DNA of 49,958 nucleotides from Gammaproteobacteria bacterium (GTDB taxonomy: Bacteria > Pseudomonadota > Gammaproteobacteria > Pseudomonadales > Azotimanducaceae), in NCBI GenBank assembly GCA_002731575.1, contig PCCE01000052.1:1-49958 (forward strand), read 5' to 3'. Both the position numbers and the translations under genes were made by a program. The number at the start of each line of letters is the position of its first letter. Position 1 is the stretch's first letter. The notes beneath the pieces are model-generated. The model searched no databases. It was not told where the DNA came from and saw nothing but the letters and a program-made list of their open reading frames with translations. Positions 25,837-35,110 of the stretch are shown here, in pieces.

Positions 25837-28800
25837 TTAGGTAACAGCAGGCTGGGGGGGCTGGGTAGACGGGTCAGCTGCAGGGTCTTTGCCTGCACGC
25901 TTGCGCTGTATCGCCGCATAGCTGGCAGGAATTAGGTAAAGGGCGATTACCGCCGAACCCGCAACCCCACCCGCGATAGCTGTGGCCAGTGGCGGCCAGA
26001 ACTTTCCGCCGTTGACGATCAAGGGAATGAATCCGCCAATGGTAGTCAGGGTGGTGGAAATAATATGCCGCGACGCATCCATCACCACGTTGACCACCGC
26101 TTCGGTTTCACCGCTGCTGGCCTCAGGGCTGGCCTTGAGTGCCGATAGCACGATAATTGCTCCGTTGATCGCTAGCCCCATCATGCCCAGCGCGCCGATC
26201 AGCGCCATGTAGCCAAATGGATAGCTGAAAATCCTCAGCCCAAGCAGGGCTAGGCCAAAGCTCAGGATGGCTACGAGGCCAATCAGCCCGGCCTGACGGA
26301 AGGAGTTCAAAGATAAAATGACAACTGCAGTCATAGCCAAGGCAAAGAAGACAAACACCGACACAATGTTGCCCATGGATTCGGCACTCTCTTCGGCCAC
26401 TCCACCCACCGACAGTCGATAGCCCGGCGGTGGCTGATAACCCTTTTCCGCAAGCGTGGCGCGAATATCCTGCATTACCGTGTCCGGCAGGGTAAAAGGC
26501 TGCAGAAAGGCCTGCACCGTACTTAGGCGCTCGCCTTGGCGGCGGTCAATGGCTGAGGCCGTGGGCTGTAGCTGCCATTCGCCTAATTCTTGCAGCGGTA
26601 TGCCGTCCCGGTTATTGGCGAGCATGGGCAGGGTGGTGAGATCGGCCATATCATTGCGGTAGCGGTCAGCCAACTGCACCCGCACCGGAATCTGCCGGTT
26701 GCCTTCTACTACGGTTCCTGCGGCTTGGCCGCTGAGTAGCGCGTTAATGTTCTGCGCCAGTTCTCCAGTGCTTAGGCCCCCTGCGGCCGCGGCATTCTCC
26801 CGAGGTGCGAAAGCCAGCTTTGGTTCCGCAGTAGACAAAGTGGCGCGCACAAAGGTTACCTTAGGCAGGGCCGACACCAGCGCACGCAGAGTCTGTGCTT
26901 CGCGCCCAAGTACATTCAGGTCGGGCCCGATAATGCGCAGCTCTATGGGAGCATTGGTGGGCGGACCTTGCTCAAAGGGTATGGCCAGTACTTCAGCCTC
27001 AGGCAGCGCTCGAGACAAGTCGTCCTGCAGGGTTTTCAGGACTTTCTCGGTATCAACTGCCGATGTGGTATTGACCCAGCCAGAGGCAAAACTTGGCACG
27101 CGTTCGTTCAAAGACACCACGTTGTAATACACCCGTGGCGCACCTTCGCCAATGGTCCAGAAAGTATCGGTCACATTGGGGTAGCTGCGCAGCACCTCGT
27201 CGGCGCGAACAACGCTGTCACGGGTCTCCCATATGGACGCTTGGCTGGGTAGGGCGATTTGTACCTGAAACTGATTGCGGTCAACTGCCGGGAAGAACTG
27301 GTTGGTTAGGGTTGGCGCGAGCGCAAAGCCGATGAAGGGCATGATAAGCGCCGCACCAATGCCGATGATGGGCCGGTTAATGGCAACCTGTAGCGTGCGC
27401 CGATAGGCGGCGGCCAGACCTGGGTTGGAAAATCCCTGCTGCCACCAGCGTCCACCACCCCGAGAAGGCCAGCGATTCTCAAGGTAACCGGCAAAGGCCG
27501 GAATGACGGTCATTGCTAACAGGAACGAACTGGCAACCGACAGAGCTACCGTGACCCCTAGTGTGCCAGTAAAGTCGCCGACACCGCCCGGAGCCAAGGC
27601 AATGGGCATAAAGGCAAAAACCGTAGTCGCTGTAGAGGCTCCCAAGGGTACCCAGAGGTGCTGGACAGATTGTTCTATGGCGGTACTGATTTGTGCGCCA
27701 CGTTTGCGTTTGAGCTTGTAGTCCTCCACTACGACGATGGCGTTGTCGATAAGCAGGCCTAGGGAAATAATCAGACCGGTAACTGACATTTGGTGCAGAG
27801 GAATTTGCAGATACATCATGCCGACTAACACCATGGCCCCAGACAGCGGCAAGGCTATGCCCACGGTCAGCGCTGAGCGTAGCCCCATCATCCAAATAAG
27901 CAGGAGCAAAACCAGAATCAGCGCAAATACTAAGTTGGTGCCTAGGGACATCATGCGGTCGCCTGTATAGGTGTTTTGCAGATACACAACATCCAGCGCA
28001 ATACCATCAGGCAGGCTCGCCTCAAGTTTGTTTACCGTCGCCAGGGCGCTCTTGGTCCAGGTTTCAATTTGCAGGCCGGGCTGCATTTTGGCGTTAACGA
28101 AAATAACCCGCTCACTGCCGTGAAAGGCGAGGCTGCGGGGTGGGTCGAGAGTAGTCTTGCTCACCGAGGCGATGTCAGAGACACGCAGCGTTTGATTGTT
28201 GGCGCTAACCGCCAGGGGAATCCGCGCAATGCGTTCAGTGGATTTGAGATCGGCCTGCACCTCTACCAGCATATCGCTGCTGCCCGAGCGCAGCCTGCCA
28301 GCAGGTATCTTGGTATCAGCACGGGCGATTGCGCTGGCGACTCGGCCTGCACTCATACCGCTGGCCACCAGTTTGTATGGGTCTAGACCGACCCGTATCT
28401 CTTCCTCGGCCTCGCCCCAGGTTTCGGCTATTTCAGTGCCCTGGGTGTTAGCGAGGTTAATACGCAGTGTTTCTGCAATACGCGACAAAATACCCATCTG
28501 GGGTTCCGATGGATGTTGCCAGCTTAAGGCGACAATAATGGTAGAGGCGATGGGCTGGCGGATTTCTAGCTCGGGCTCGATGGTGCCCGGTGGCAGTATG
28601 GGCACAGTGTCGCCCAAAATGTCTCGCACCTCGGACCAGACGTTGTCGGTTTCAGATGACGCAACGCTTTCGTAAAGTTCCACCCCCACAACGGATTGGC
28701 CGGCTTTTGAGCTGGAGGTGAGTTCCTTAATCTCAGGGATTTCCCGCAGCGCTGTCTCTATTGGTTCGCTGATCAGAGTTTCCATGCGCAGCGCTGTGGC

Positions 28801-28956
28801 GCCGGGCAAGAACGTTATGACCCCAGCGTAGCGCTCAGCCATTTTGGGATCTTCCTGACGCGCCAGACCCTGAAAAGCTGCGCCGCCCAAGACGACGATA
28901 AACAGCACCAGCAAGGCGCTGACGCGAGGGTTGGTATAGAACAGATTAGCGCGCAC
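25837..28956 (-). CDS. RND-family efflux transporter permease (AcrB/MdtB-like)
   Basis: A 1039-residue RND pump protein with the usual two-fold repeat: one membrane helix at about 10-30, a large periplasmic loop (LPGATALRMETLISEPIE and following), helices 2-6 around 340-470 including GLLIDNAIVVVEDYK (the Asp of helix 4, with Asn in place of the second Asp as in many RND pumps), and the second half from about 530 ending in helices 8-12. It uses proton flow to expel substrates across both membranes with a fusion protein and an outer-membrane channel. The GTG start at 28956 overlaps the upstream fusion-protein gene by 11 bases. No outer-membrane factor gene follows, so a TolC-type channel must come from elsewhere. 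Confidence 0.92.
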   Translation of the reverse strand: MRANLFYTNPRVSALLVLFIVVLGGAAFQGLARQEDPKMAERYAGVITFLPGATALRMETLISEPIETALREIPEIKELTSSSKAGQSVVGVELYESVASSETDNVWSEVRDILGDTVPILPPGTIEPELEIRQPIASTIIVALSWQHPSEPQMGILSRIAETLRINLANTQGTEIAETWGEAEEEIRVGLDPYKLVASGMSAGRVASAIARADTKIPAGRLRSGSSDMLVEVQADLKSTERIARIPLAVSANNQTLRVSDIASVSKTTLDPPRSLAFHGSERVIFVNAKMQPGLQIETWTKSALATVNKLEASLPDGIALDVVYLQNTYTGDRMMSLGTNLVFALILVLLLLIWMMGLRSALTVGIALPLSGAMVLVGMMYLQIPLHQMSVTGLIISLGLLIDNAIVVVEDYKLKRKRGAQISTAIEQSVQHLWVPLGASTATTVFAFMPIALAPGGVGDFTGTLGVTVALSVASSFLLAMTVIPAFAGYLENRWPSRGGGRWWQQGFSNPGLAAAYRRTLQVAINRPIIGIGAALIMPFIGFALAPTLTNQFFPAVDRNQFQVQIALPSQASIWETRDSVVRADEVLRSYPNVTDTFWTIGEGAPRVYYNVVSLNERVPSFASGWVNTTSAVDTEKVLKTLQDDLSRALPEAEVLAIPFEQGPPTNAPIELRIIGPDLNVLGREAQTLRALVSALPKVTFVRATLSTAEPKLAFAPRENAAAAGGLSTGELAQNINALLSGQAAGTVVEGNRQIPVRVQLADRYRNDMADLTTLPMLANNRDGIPLQELGEWQLQPTASAIDRRQGERLSTVQAFLQPFTLPDTVMQDIRATLAEKGYQPPPGYRLSVGGVAEESAESMGNIVSVFVFFALAMTAVVILSLNSFRQAGLIGLVAILSFGLALLGLRIFSYPFGYMALIGALGMMGLAINGAIIVLSALKASPEASSGETEAVVNVVMDASRHIISTTLTTIGGFIPLIVNGGKFWPPLATAIAGGVAGSAVIALYLIPASYAAIQRKRAGKDPAADPSTQPPQPAVT

Positions 28957-30091
28957 TGACTACGATCTCGCTGGCAACGGGTATGACGCGCTGACCCTGC
29001 ACAATACGCTGGGTGCCGGTAGCAACCACTCGATCGCGTGCTGAGAGCAAACCTCGCACGAACGCTCGGTCGCCCTCGTTGTGCACGATCTCTACCAATC
29101 GTCGCTGTACGGTGTTTTCAGCATCGATAATGAATAACCCCCAAAGACCGCGATCCATAGCAGTCAGGGCATCAATGGGCACCCAAAAGCCTTGACCGGG
29201 GACGCGCTCGCGCAACGCCAGTTCAACAACGGCGCCCAAGGGAATGCGTTGGTCTGCGAGGGTGAATACTGCTGTTGCCGTTCGAGTGTTTGGGTTTACC
29301 TCTGGAAGCAGGCTGCGTAGGCGCGCTTGGGCTTCAACCTGCTGCCATTGCACAGTGTATGAGTCGCCGACCTTGAGTTGGCCGACGGCGCTTTCGGGAA
29401 TGCCCACATGGGCTTCGCGCTTATCGGTTTCGACTAGGTCTAATGCCGGTACCCCCGGGCCGATTTGCGAACCTTCATCCACATGGCGGCTTTGAATTGC
29501 ACCGGCAAAGGGTGCTCGAATGGCGGCTTCGGCGACGGCAACCTGCATGGCTTCCACGGTAGCCTGAGCGCGGCCTAGCGACGCCTCGGCGACTGCCAGT
29601 TGGGCCTTGCTCGCCTGAAACTGCAAGAATGCTTCGTCGAAGGCTTGTTGAGACACATTGCCATTGGCGCGCAGCATGCGTATTCGACCTTCGGTGTTGG
29701 CGGCCAGCTCGGTTTGTGCCCGTGCTGCGCGGCGATTGGCGTCGGCAAGAACGCGTTCGGATTGCGCGCGGCGCAGGTCAGATTCCAAGCCACGGGTATC
29801 GAGTTGCGCCAGTAGCTGACCGGCAGTAACCGTATCGCCCAGATCAACCGCAACCATGGCCACTTCGCCACCACGCTTAAAGCCCAACTGGGCGCGTCGC
29901 GCTGCGGTACTGGTGCCTGCATAAACCCGGTTCGTGGTGAAGGCGGCTTCAGGCGTGACGCTGATATACGTCACGGTGAGTTCGGCGTAGGCGGCTGGCA
30001 CGATTGCTGCCATAACCCCTGCAGTAACAAGGAGTAGTATGACGCGTTGGATCAGTAACAGAGCCCAGCCGGATGGTCGAAAGCAGCGCAT
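28946..30091 (-). CDS. RND efflux periplasmic adaptor (membrane-fusion protein)
   Basis: The 381-residue HlyD/AcrA-type adaptor has an N-terminal membrane or signal segment (about 10-38), then a lipoyl-like half (GFKRGGEVAMVAVDLGDTVTAG), a coiled-coil hairpin at about 95-185 (RRAQSERVLADANRRAARAQ and the return helix), the second lipoyl half (IRAPFAGAIQSRHVDEGSQI) and beta-barrel and membrane-proximal domains. It links the RND permease to an outer-membrane channel. The frame opens with TTG at 30097, but ATG 30091, preceded by GAGG at a six-base spacing, is the better start. It is divergent from a TetR gene with a perfect inverted repeat in between, so repression by that regulator is likely. 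Confidence 0.92.
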   Translation of the reverse strand: MRCFRPSGWALLLIQRVILLLVTAGVMAAIVPAAYAELTVTYISVTPEAAFTTNRVYAGTSTAARRAQLGFKRGGEVAMVAVDLGDTVTAGQLLAQLDTRGLESDLRRAQSERVLADANRRAARAQTELAANTEGRIRMLRANGNVSQQAFDEAFLQFQASKAQLAVAEASLGRAQATVEAMQVAVAEAAIRAPFAGAIQSRHVDEGSQIGPGVPALDLVETDKREAHVGIPESAVGQLKVGDSYTVQWQQVEAQARLRSLLPEVNPNTRTATAVFTLADQRIPLGAVVELALRERVPGQGFWVPIDALTAMDRGLWGLFIIDAENTVQRRLVEIVHNEGDRAFVRGLLSARDRVVATGTQRIVQGQRVIPVASEIVVSAR

Positions 30092-30140
30092 AAACAACCT
30101 CTATAGAGTTTGCAGGTTTGCAAGGTTAGAAAAATCTTCT

Positions 30141-30161
30141 AATGTAAGCAATGCTTACATT
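30141..30161. promoter_or_regulatory. TetR-type operator in divergent promoter region
   Basis: AATGTAAGC (30141-30149) and GCTTACATT (30153-30161) are perfect 9-base arms around a 3-base spacer. The site sits 50 bases before the efflux operon start and 41 before the TetR gene start, where one dimer could shut both promoters. Size and symmetry are those of TetR-family operators. Confidence 0.8.
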
Positions 30162-30202
30162 GGGTGTCGGGGGCACGATAACGAGAAAGATGCGGAGAGA
30201 GT

Positions 30203-30832
30203 GTGAAAACCAGATCGAAATATCATCATGGCGAGCTGCGCAAAGTACTGTTGGCGCTTGCGGTGCAGCAAATTGCTGCTGTAGGTATCGAGAAGCTGAG
30301 CATTCGCGAGCTAGCGCGACAGGCTAGGGTTTCGGCGACAGCACCATTCCGCCACTTCCCTGACAAGTTAACCCTGCTCGCCGCTTTAGCCATCGACGGT
30401 TTCACAGAGTTGGCTCATCGCATGCAGAGCCCAGCGCAGACAAAGCAAGACTGGGAAACCCAGTTTGTGCAGTTGGGCAGCACCTATGTGCAGTTCGCCG
30501 AGGATTACCCTGTGCACTACCAACTGATGTTCGGTGCCGTGCTTGGCGATTTTTCCAAATTTCCCGAGCTGCAGCAGGCCGCGTCAAACGCCTACAGCAT
30601 GCTCGACAAACTATTGGCAGCAATAAAGTATGAAGAAAGGCTCCGCGCGGAGGTCAGTGTGCTGGGTGGACTGGTCTGGTCCACTGTGCACGGAATGGCG
30701 TCACTGAAGTTGAATGTGCCTCCAGCCGAACAGAGTGTGGATGCGGCCCCCCGGCAGGCGGTAAAAGCGCTGACCCAAGATTTGCATGGTCCGCTGCAGA
30801 TGCTCTATCGGGGTATTCTGGCTTCAGGATAA
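30203..30832 (+). CDS. TetR/AcrR-family transcriptional regulator
   Basis: The 209-residue protein has a TetR DNA-binding domain at about 10-60 (LSIRELARQARVSATAPFRHF, where the recognition helix ends in the typical FxHFxxK-like turn) and a C-terminal ligand domain with the WSTVHGMASL signature of the TetR_C WHG group. The start is GTG 30203 after GGAGAGA. Divergent from an RND pump with a perfect operator between them, it is most likely the local repressor, released by a pump substrate. The inducer is unknown. Confidence 0.9.
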   Translation: MKTRSKYHHGELRKVLLALAVQQIAAVGIEKLSIRELARQARVSATAPFRHFPDKLTLLAALAIDGFTELAHRMQSPAQTKQDWETQFVQLGSTYVQFAEDYPVHYQLMFGAVLGDFSKFPELQQAASNAYSMLDKLLAAIKYEERLRAEVSVLGGLVWSTVHGMASLKLNVPPAEQSVDAAPRQAVKALTQDLHGPLQMLYRGILASG

Positions 30833-30891
30833 TTTGATTTTACTCCCCCTTACGTTCTCTCTACTGTTCGTTCCGAGAGAGGAAATACGAA

Positions 30892-32091
30892 ATGAAGTTA
30901 TCAATAATTGTGGTCTCTGTAGGCTTGGCCTGTTCGTTGTTTGGCTGCGGTGGCGGCGGCTCGTCTGGGTCGACAGTCAACAATTCGAATACAAATACAG
31001 CAGGCTCTCCGCCACCGGCAACAGAAGCTGCTGAGCATTGGGGTTTGTCTCGGGTGGAGCCTAGTGAGGTATCGCTGCAGCAAGCTGAGGTTGACGCGGT
31101 CCTCGACCACATATTCAGCGATGCGGCAACTCAATCAGCCTTGGTAAGCAAGGACGGCTATGTGGTGGGTGAGCGTTACGCAGAAGGTTTCGACGCTGAG
31201 AGCTTGGGTACCAGTTGGTCGGTAGCGAAAAGTTTTTATAGCGCCGCCATGGGAGTGGCCGTTGAAGAAGGCCACTTTACCTCGGTGACCCAGCCTGCCA
31301 GTGAGGTGCTGACTGAATTTGTCGGCACAGACAAAGAGGCCATTACGCTGGAGCAAATTTTGCGCATGCGCTCAGGACTGGCATCCAACACCAATGTGTT
31401 TTTCAGCGGTGACCAAACGGCCCATGCCCTAGCCAATACGCTTACCTCTGAACCGGGGTCGCGCTTCGATTATTCCAATGCGAATTCTCAGCTTTTCGAA
31501 CCGCTTTTGGCCCGCGCAACGGGTATGGATGCGCATAGCTACTTGAGCGAAAAAATACTCCGGCCTATCGGCATTGACCCCACCAATGTGGGTATGTGGC
31601 TGGATGAGACCGGTACCCAACCGATGACCTATTGCTGTCTTGATATGCGCCCCGACGACTTTCTGCGTTTTGGCTTGCTGTTTGCTCGAGACGGTCGTTG
31701 GCAGGATACACAGGTGGTGCCCGCCGACTACGTCAGTGCCAGCCTTAACCCAATTGGTTTTTACGGCTATCAGTGGTGGGCAATGAATGAGAATTATTTT
31801 GACGAGCCGGTGCGCGGGGATATCAAATCCGCCATCGGGTTGAACGGCCAGCGGGTGATTATTTGGCCCGAGCACGACATCGTGGTGGTGGTGCTGACCC
31901 AGTACCAACACTTTGCAAATCAAGGCTATGTGCTTAATTTACAAAGCGGTACGGTGAATTTTCCTGACACCTGTACCGGGCGAAATTCTTGCATCGGTGC
32001 AGGGGGTCGTCCGGGCAGCACGGGGCCCCAAGTGCGGACCTACGACCTGTACGACCTTGTGGAGCTGATTGTAAATCTAGCTGAGGATTGA
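30892..32091 (+). CDS. Secreted lipoprotein serine hydrolase (beta-lactamase/penicillin-binding fold)
   Basis: A 399-residue lipoprotein: signal ending in lipobox SLFGC (Cys19), then a flexible Gly/Ser/Asn linker. The catalytic motif SVAK (Ser110, Lys113) and YSN (Tyr194-Ser195-Asn196) belong to the class C beta-lactamase-related family, which includes esterases and D-aminopeptidases as well as lactamases. The C-terminal part has WPEHDIVVVVLTQYQHF, then a Cys-containing tail (FPDTCTGRNSC) not part of the core. Genuine antibiotic resistance is not implied; these proteins in marine bacteria are usually esterase-like. GAGAGAGGAAA upstream supports the ATG. It lies 59 bases after the tetR gene on the same strand but is probably independent. 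Confidence 0.83.
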   Translation: MKLSIIVVSVGLACSLFGCGGGGSSGSTVNNSNTNTAGSPPPATEAAEHWGLSRVEPSEVSLQQAEVDAVLDHIFSDAATQSALVSKDGYVVGERYAEGFDAESLGTSWSVAKSFYSAAMGVAVEEGHFTSVTQPASEVLTEFVGTDKEAITLEQILRMRSGLASNTNVFFSGDQTAHALANTLTSEPGSRFDYSNANSQLFEPLLARATGMDAHSYLSEKILRPIGIDPTNVGMWLDETGTQPMTYCCLDMRPDDFLRFGLLFARDGRWQDTQVVPADYVSASLNPIGFYGYQWWAMNENYFDEPVRGDIKSAIGLNGQRVIIWPEHDIVVVVLTQYQHFANQGYVLNLQSGTVNFPDTCTGRNSCIGAGGRPGSTGPQVRTYDLYDLVELIVNLAED

Positions 32092-32297
32092 AACTCCCAT
32101 CGTGCAGGCTCACATGGGCTGGATTGCACGGTCACGGCAGGCATCGGCGGTATTCATTACCAGCGGCTGGCGAGCACTATGCCCGCTGCCTTTCGTGATG
32201 CAGGTCACTAATTGATTACCTGATTGCTGTTTTTTTGTGTCCTGCTACAGAAAGTGGAGTAGGTTGGTGGTAAAGCAATGACGCAGTGGGTCTGCAT

Positions 32298-32894
32298 ATG
32301 GTGGCTACTCCCCAAGGCTTTTGGCCTCAACATACAGCGTATCTGTTCCGCGCTGCTTTGGGCATTTGTCTGGCTATTTCGCTGCTTCTCGCCGCTGGAT
32401 GCGCGCAGCCGCAAACGCCCTCTGATGAACAAGCAGATGAACAAGCGGATAAACAAGCGGATAAACAAACAGATCCACAACAAGCTCAACAAACAGATCG
32501 TCCCCCTCAAAAGCAGCCTAGAACCTCCACGGCTGAATCAGTCGAGCACGAATACATAGGCTTAACGACCACCCAAGCCCGCGAACTAGCTCGCTCCAAG
32601 GGCGTTCCCTTTCGCGCAATCAAGATAGATGGCGAACGCCCAGCGGTAACCCTCGACTTTGTGCGCGGCCGGGTAAACGCAGAGCTAGAGGATGGCCTCG
32701 TCAGCTCGGTGCAAATTGAAGGTGCAAAGCCCACGGCGCAAAAGCCAAACAAAAAGACACCAACGATGGATGAAAACTGCTTGGTGTTTTTTGATGGCTG
32801 TAACCAATGTCGTCGCTCGTCCCCCGGTGCACCGGCAGGCTGTACGAAGATGGCCTGTGCTGAGTGTGCGGCACCTCGATGTCTTAGTGAGTAG
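32298..32894 (+). CDS. Repeat-bearing lipoprotein with I78-inhibitor-like core and Cys-rich tail
   Basis: The product is 198 residues from ATG 32298 (GTG 32286 is the alternative). It has a lipoprotein signal with lipobox LLAAGC (Cys35), a low-complexity linker of four 4-residue units (DEQA/DKQA) from a 12-bp DNA repeat, and a middle domain, YIGLTTTQARELARSKGVPF ... VRGRVNAELEDGLVSSVQIEG. In layout the middle domain resembles I78-type peptidase inhibitors (GL...A...A...G...R, then RvN...dg.v). The last 45 residues contain seven Cys (C LVFFDGC NQC, AGC, MAC, EC, RC). I do not know that tail as a named family. It precedes an S9 peptidase on the same strand by 96 bases. The domain call is tentative; the lipoprotein call is firm. 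Confidence 0.6.
   Translation: MVATPQGFWPQHTAYLFRAALGICLAISLLLAAGCAQPQTPSDEQADEQADKQADKQTDPQQAQQTDRPPQKQPRTSTAESVEHEYIGLTTTQARELARSKGVPFRAIKIDGERPAVTLDFVRGRVNAELEDGLVSSVQIEGAKPTAQKPNKKTPTMDENCLVFFDGCNQCRRSSPGAPAGCTKMACAECAAPRCLSE
32424..32471 (+). repeat. 12-bp tandem repeat, four near-identical units
   Basis: GATGAACAAGCA, GATGAACAAGCG, GATAAACAAGCG and GATAAACAAACA encode DEQA-DEQA-DKQA-DKQT in the linker after the lipid anchor. The units keep the frame, so slippage would vary tether length. Confidence 0.9.
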
Positions 32895-32990
32895 TCGCTT
32901 TGCTTTCTGGAGCCATTGGCATTGATGCAGCGTTGGCCTGATTGGGGTTGTTATACGAAACAAAGAGGTAACTGACAGGGGGCAATAAGA

Positions 32991-35096
32991 ATGATCATGG
33001 CAAGTCACATTTTTGGTGTGCGCGGCAGGCTTCGGGCAGGAGTTTTCGCCTACTCCCTTGGTAGCCTACTCCTTGTTGGGCTTGGCCTCGCCTTTACCTT
33101 TTATTCTCATAGGGGTTTCGCCGATACCTCCACAGAGGCTCAAGCTAACAGTCCCTCGGCCAGTAGTTTTTACCGTCTACCTCGATTTGTGCAGCCAACT
33201 CTGTCGCCCTCCGGCGATTATTTGGCGTCGCGGGTAAACTCCAACAACCAGCTTGGCGTGCTAATTACGGCCCTCGAAACTGACGAGGAACCTATCCTTC
33301 TTGCTGGGGGTAAGGGTTGGCAGGTGAACCGCACGCTGTGGTTGAGTGATGACAAAAAACTCGTAAGTTTCTCTCAGCCTAGCTCCTTTAGCGGCACGCC
33401 GCTGACGGTTACACGAACAATGCTGGTAGATACTAAAACCAAAAAAAGCAGAACCCTGTTCAAGCGTGAGAAGGGTTGGGGTTTTCTGCAAATACAGGAT
33501 GATATTTTGGGCGGTATTTATGGGCAGCCAGACACTTTCTTAATTGCTGGCAATCGAGGTAGCGATGCAAGAGCCTCCTCTGTGTTTGCCGTTAAGGGCG
33601 CCCGTTCGAGCCTGCCCAATCGGGCTGTGCAAAAAGCGCAAAAAAATATTTTGTTTTGGCAGTCGGATCGACTTGGTAGCGTGCGTGTTGGGCAGGGATT
33701 CACCGGTGATCAAAAGCGCGGGGTTATGAAGTTTAAAGATGCTGCAGGCCATTGGGTTGATGTATCCAGTCTCTATGACCGTGAAGCCGAAGTGCTTGCA
33801 TTGCCGACCCAAAAGCCAAATTTGTATTACGTTTTAATGTTGCCTAGGGACGCTCGCGGCGAGCTAGAAAAAGGTGATTACGGTTTGCGTCATGTATATG
33901 AGTACGATGTGGCCAGCGGGGGCGAGCGTTTACTGTTTGCAGCAACCCATAGCGAAGTGGCAAGCATTCAGTTGGACCCAAAGGGTGAGGAAATCATCCT
34001 GCTGAGGTATCAGGACGAGGCCACCCCGCCAAAAATCTACAATTCCGCGATGGCCGAAGTTTATGCGCTGCTAAGCGACAAGTACCCAGATGCTTGGATT
34101 GGTTTGCCCACAATGGCCGACGACTTTTCCCGAGCGGTCGTCAGCGTTAACTCTCCCACCGCCCCGGGGCTGCTCTATCTCTATAATGCTGAGAAGCGCA
34201 ATCTGGCAATGATTGCCAAGCAATACCCGAATCTTGACGAAGAAAATTTAGGGCAGGTGTATCCGCTGCGCTATGCGGCCCGGGATGGTCTGGAAATTCC
34301 CGCCTATGTCACTCTGCCCCATGGTTTGACACCTGACTCCGCTGAGGCCTTACCCTTTGTCGTGCTGCCCCATGGCGGCCCTCACGCCAGGGACTTTCGG
34401 CGTTTCGATTGGATGGCACAAATGCTCGCCAATGCGGGCTATGGAGTGCTGCAAATGAATTTTCGAGGCTCCACTGGTCATGGCGTCGCCTTTGAAAAAG
34501 CCGGCCGCAAGGAGTGGGGGCAGGCGATGATCAATGATGTCACCGATGGGGCACAGTGGTTGATTGCACAAGGGCTAGCGGATCCTCGGCGTATGTGTAT
34601 TGTTCGAGCGTCTTTTGGTGGTTATGTGACGATGATGAGCGCGGTGAGAGAACCCAGCCTTTATCAGTGCGGTGTACCCCTTAATGGGGTCAGTGACTTA
34701 CCTGCCTTGCTGCGAAGGGTGCAACGTTACATTGGTGGCCGCTATGCTTCTCGTCACATTGGTCGTCTTTGGAAAGACAAGGAACGCCTGCGACGCGACT
34801 CCCCCATAAGGCATGTTGAGAGGGTGCAAATGCCCCTGCTGCTGGTAGCATCGGAAAAGGACCGCACGGTTGATGCCCGACAGTCCCGACGCATGGCAAA
34901 GGCGTTAGAGAAAAGTGACAAACAAGTCGAATTGCTCGAACTTGCCGATGGCGACCATTACTTGTCGCGGCAAAACAACCGGCAAATATTTGCTGAAGCG
35001 TTGTTAGAGTTTTTGCACGGTCATTTACATAAGGCGGACCAGCCCAAGACGGCCAGCACCAATAGCGCTGGCGGCTTAAACAGCCCTGGCGGCTAG
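32991..35096 (+). CDS. S9-family prolyl-oligopeptidase-like serine peptidase
   Basis: A 701-residue protein with an N-terminal membrane anchor or signal (about 15-36), a beta-propeller-like region (residues 50-420; SPSGDYLA, LDPKGEEIILL repeats), and a C-terminal alpha/beta-hydrolase domain (from YVTLPHGLT, PFVVLPHGGPHARD, LQMNFRGSTGHG). The nucleophile elbow reads VRASFGGY with Ser541; Asp624 and His656 complete the triad. The usual elbow is GASYGGY, so the first glycine is replaced by Arg539 (CGA for GGA), a single-base difference. This may reduce or alter activity, or be tolerated. It follows an inhibitor-like lipoprotein gene. The C-terminal tail is Gly/Ser/Asn-rich. Substrate unknown. 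Confidence 0.85.
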   Translation: MIMASHIFGVRGRLRAGVFAYSLGSLLLVGLGLAFTFYSHRGFADTSTEAQANSPSASSFYRLPRFVQPTLSPSGDYLASRVNSNNQLGVLITALETDEEPILLAGGKGWQVNRTLWLSDDKKLVSFSQPSSFSGTPLTVTRTMLVDTKTKKSRTLFKREKGWGFLQIQDDILGGIYGQPDTFLIAGNRGSDARASSVFAVKGARSSLPNRAVQKAQKNILFWQSDRLGSVRVGQGFTGDQKRGVMKFKDAAGHWVDVSSLYDREAEVLALPTQKPNLYYVLMLPRDARGELEKGDYGLRHVYEYDVASGGERLLFAATHSEVASIQLDPKGEEIILLRYQDEATPPKIYNSAMAEVYALLSDKYPDAWIGLPTMADDFSRAVVSVNSPTAPGLLYLYNAEKRNLAMIAKQYPNLDEENLGQVYPLRYAARDGLEIPAYVTLPHGLTPDSAEALPFVVLPHGGPHARDFRRFDWMAQMLANAGYGVLQMNFRGSTGHGVAFEKAGRKEWGQAMINDVTDGAQWLIAQGLADPRRMCIVRASFGGYVTMMSAVREPSLYQCGVPLNGVSDLPALLRRVQRYIGGRYASRHIGRLWKDKERLRRDSPIRHVERVQMPLLLVASEKDRTVDARQSRRMAKALEKSDKQVELLELADGDHYLSRQNNRQIFAEALLEFLHGHLHKADQPKTASTNSAGGLNSPGG

Positions 35097-35110
35097 GCCA
35101 TCCCAACAGA

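Noticed and set aside
25813-25853. Inverted repeat AGCCTGC ... GCAGGCT between the amidohydrolase and RND gene ends
   Set aside because: The loop is 27 bases and there is no T-run; too weak to call a terminator.
30892-32091. Antibiotic-resistance beta-lactamase
   Set aside because: SxxK and YxN motifs are shared by esterases and peptidases of this fold; the lipoprotein form and sequence do not point to a true class C lactamase.
32101-32130. Inverted repeat CGTGCA ... TGCACG after the serine hydrolase gene
   Set aside because: Six-base arms with an 18-base loop and no T-run; likely chance.
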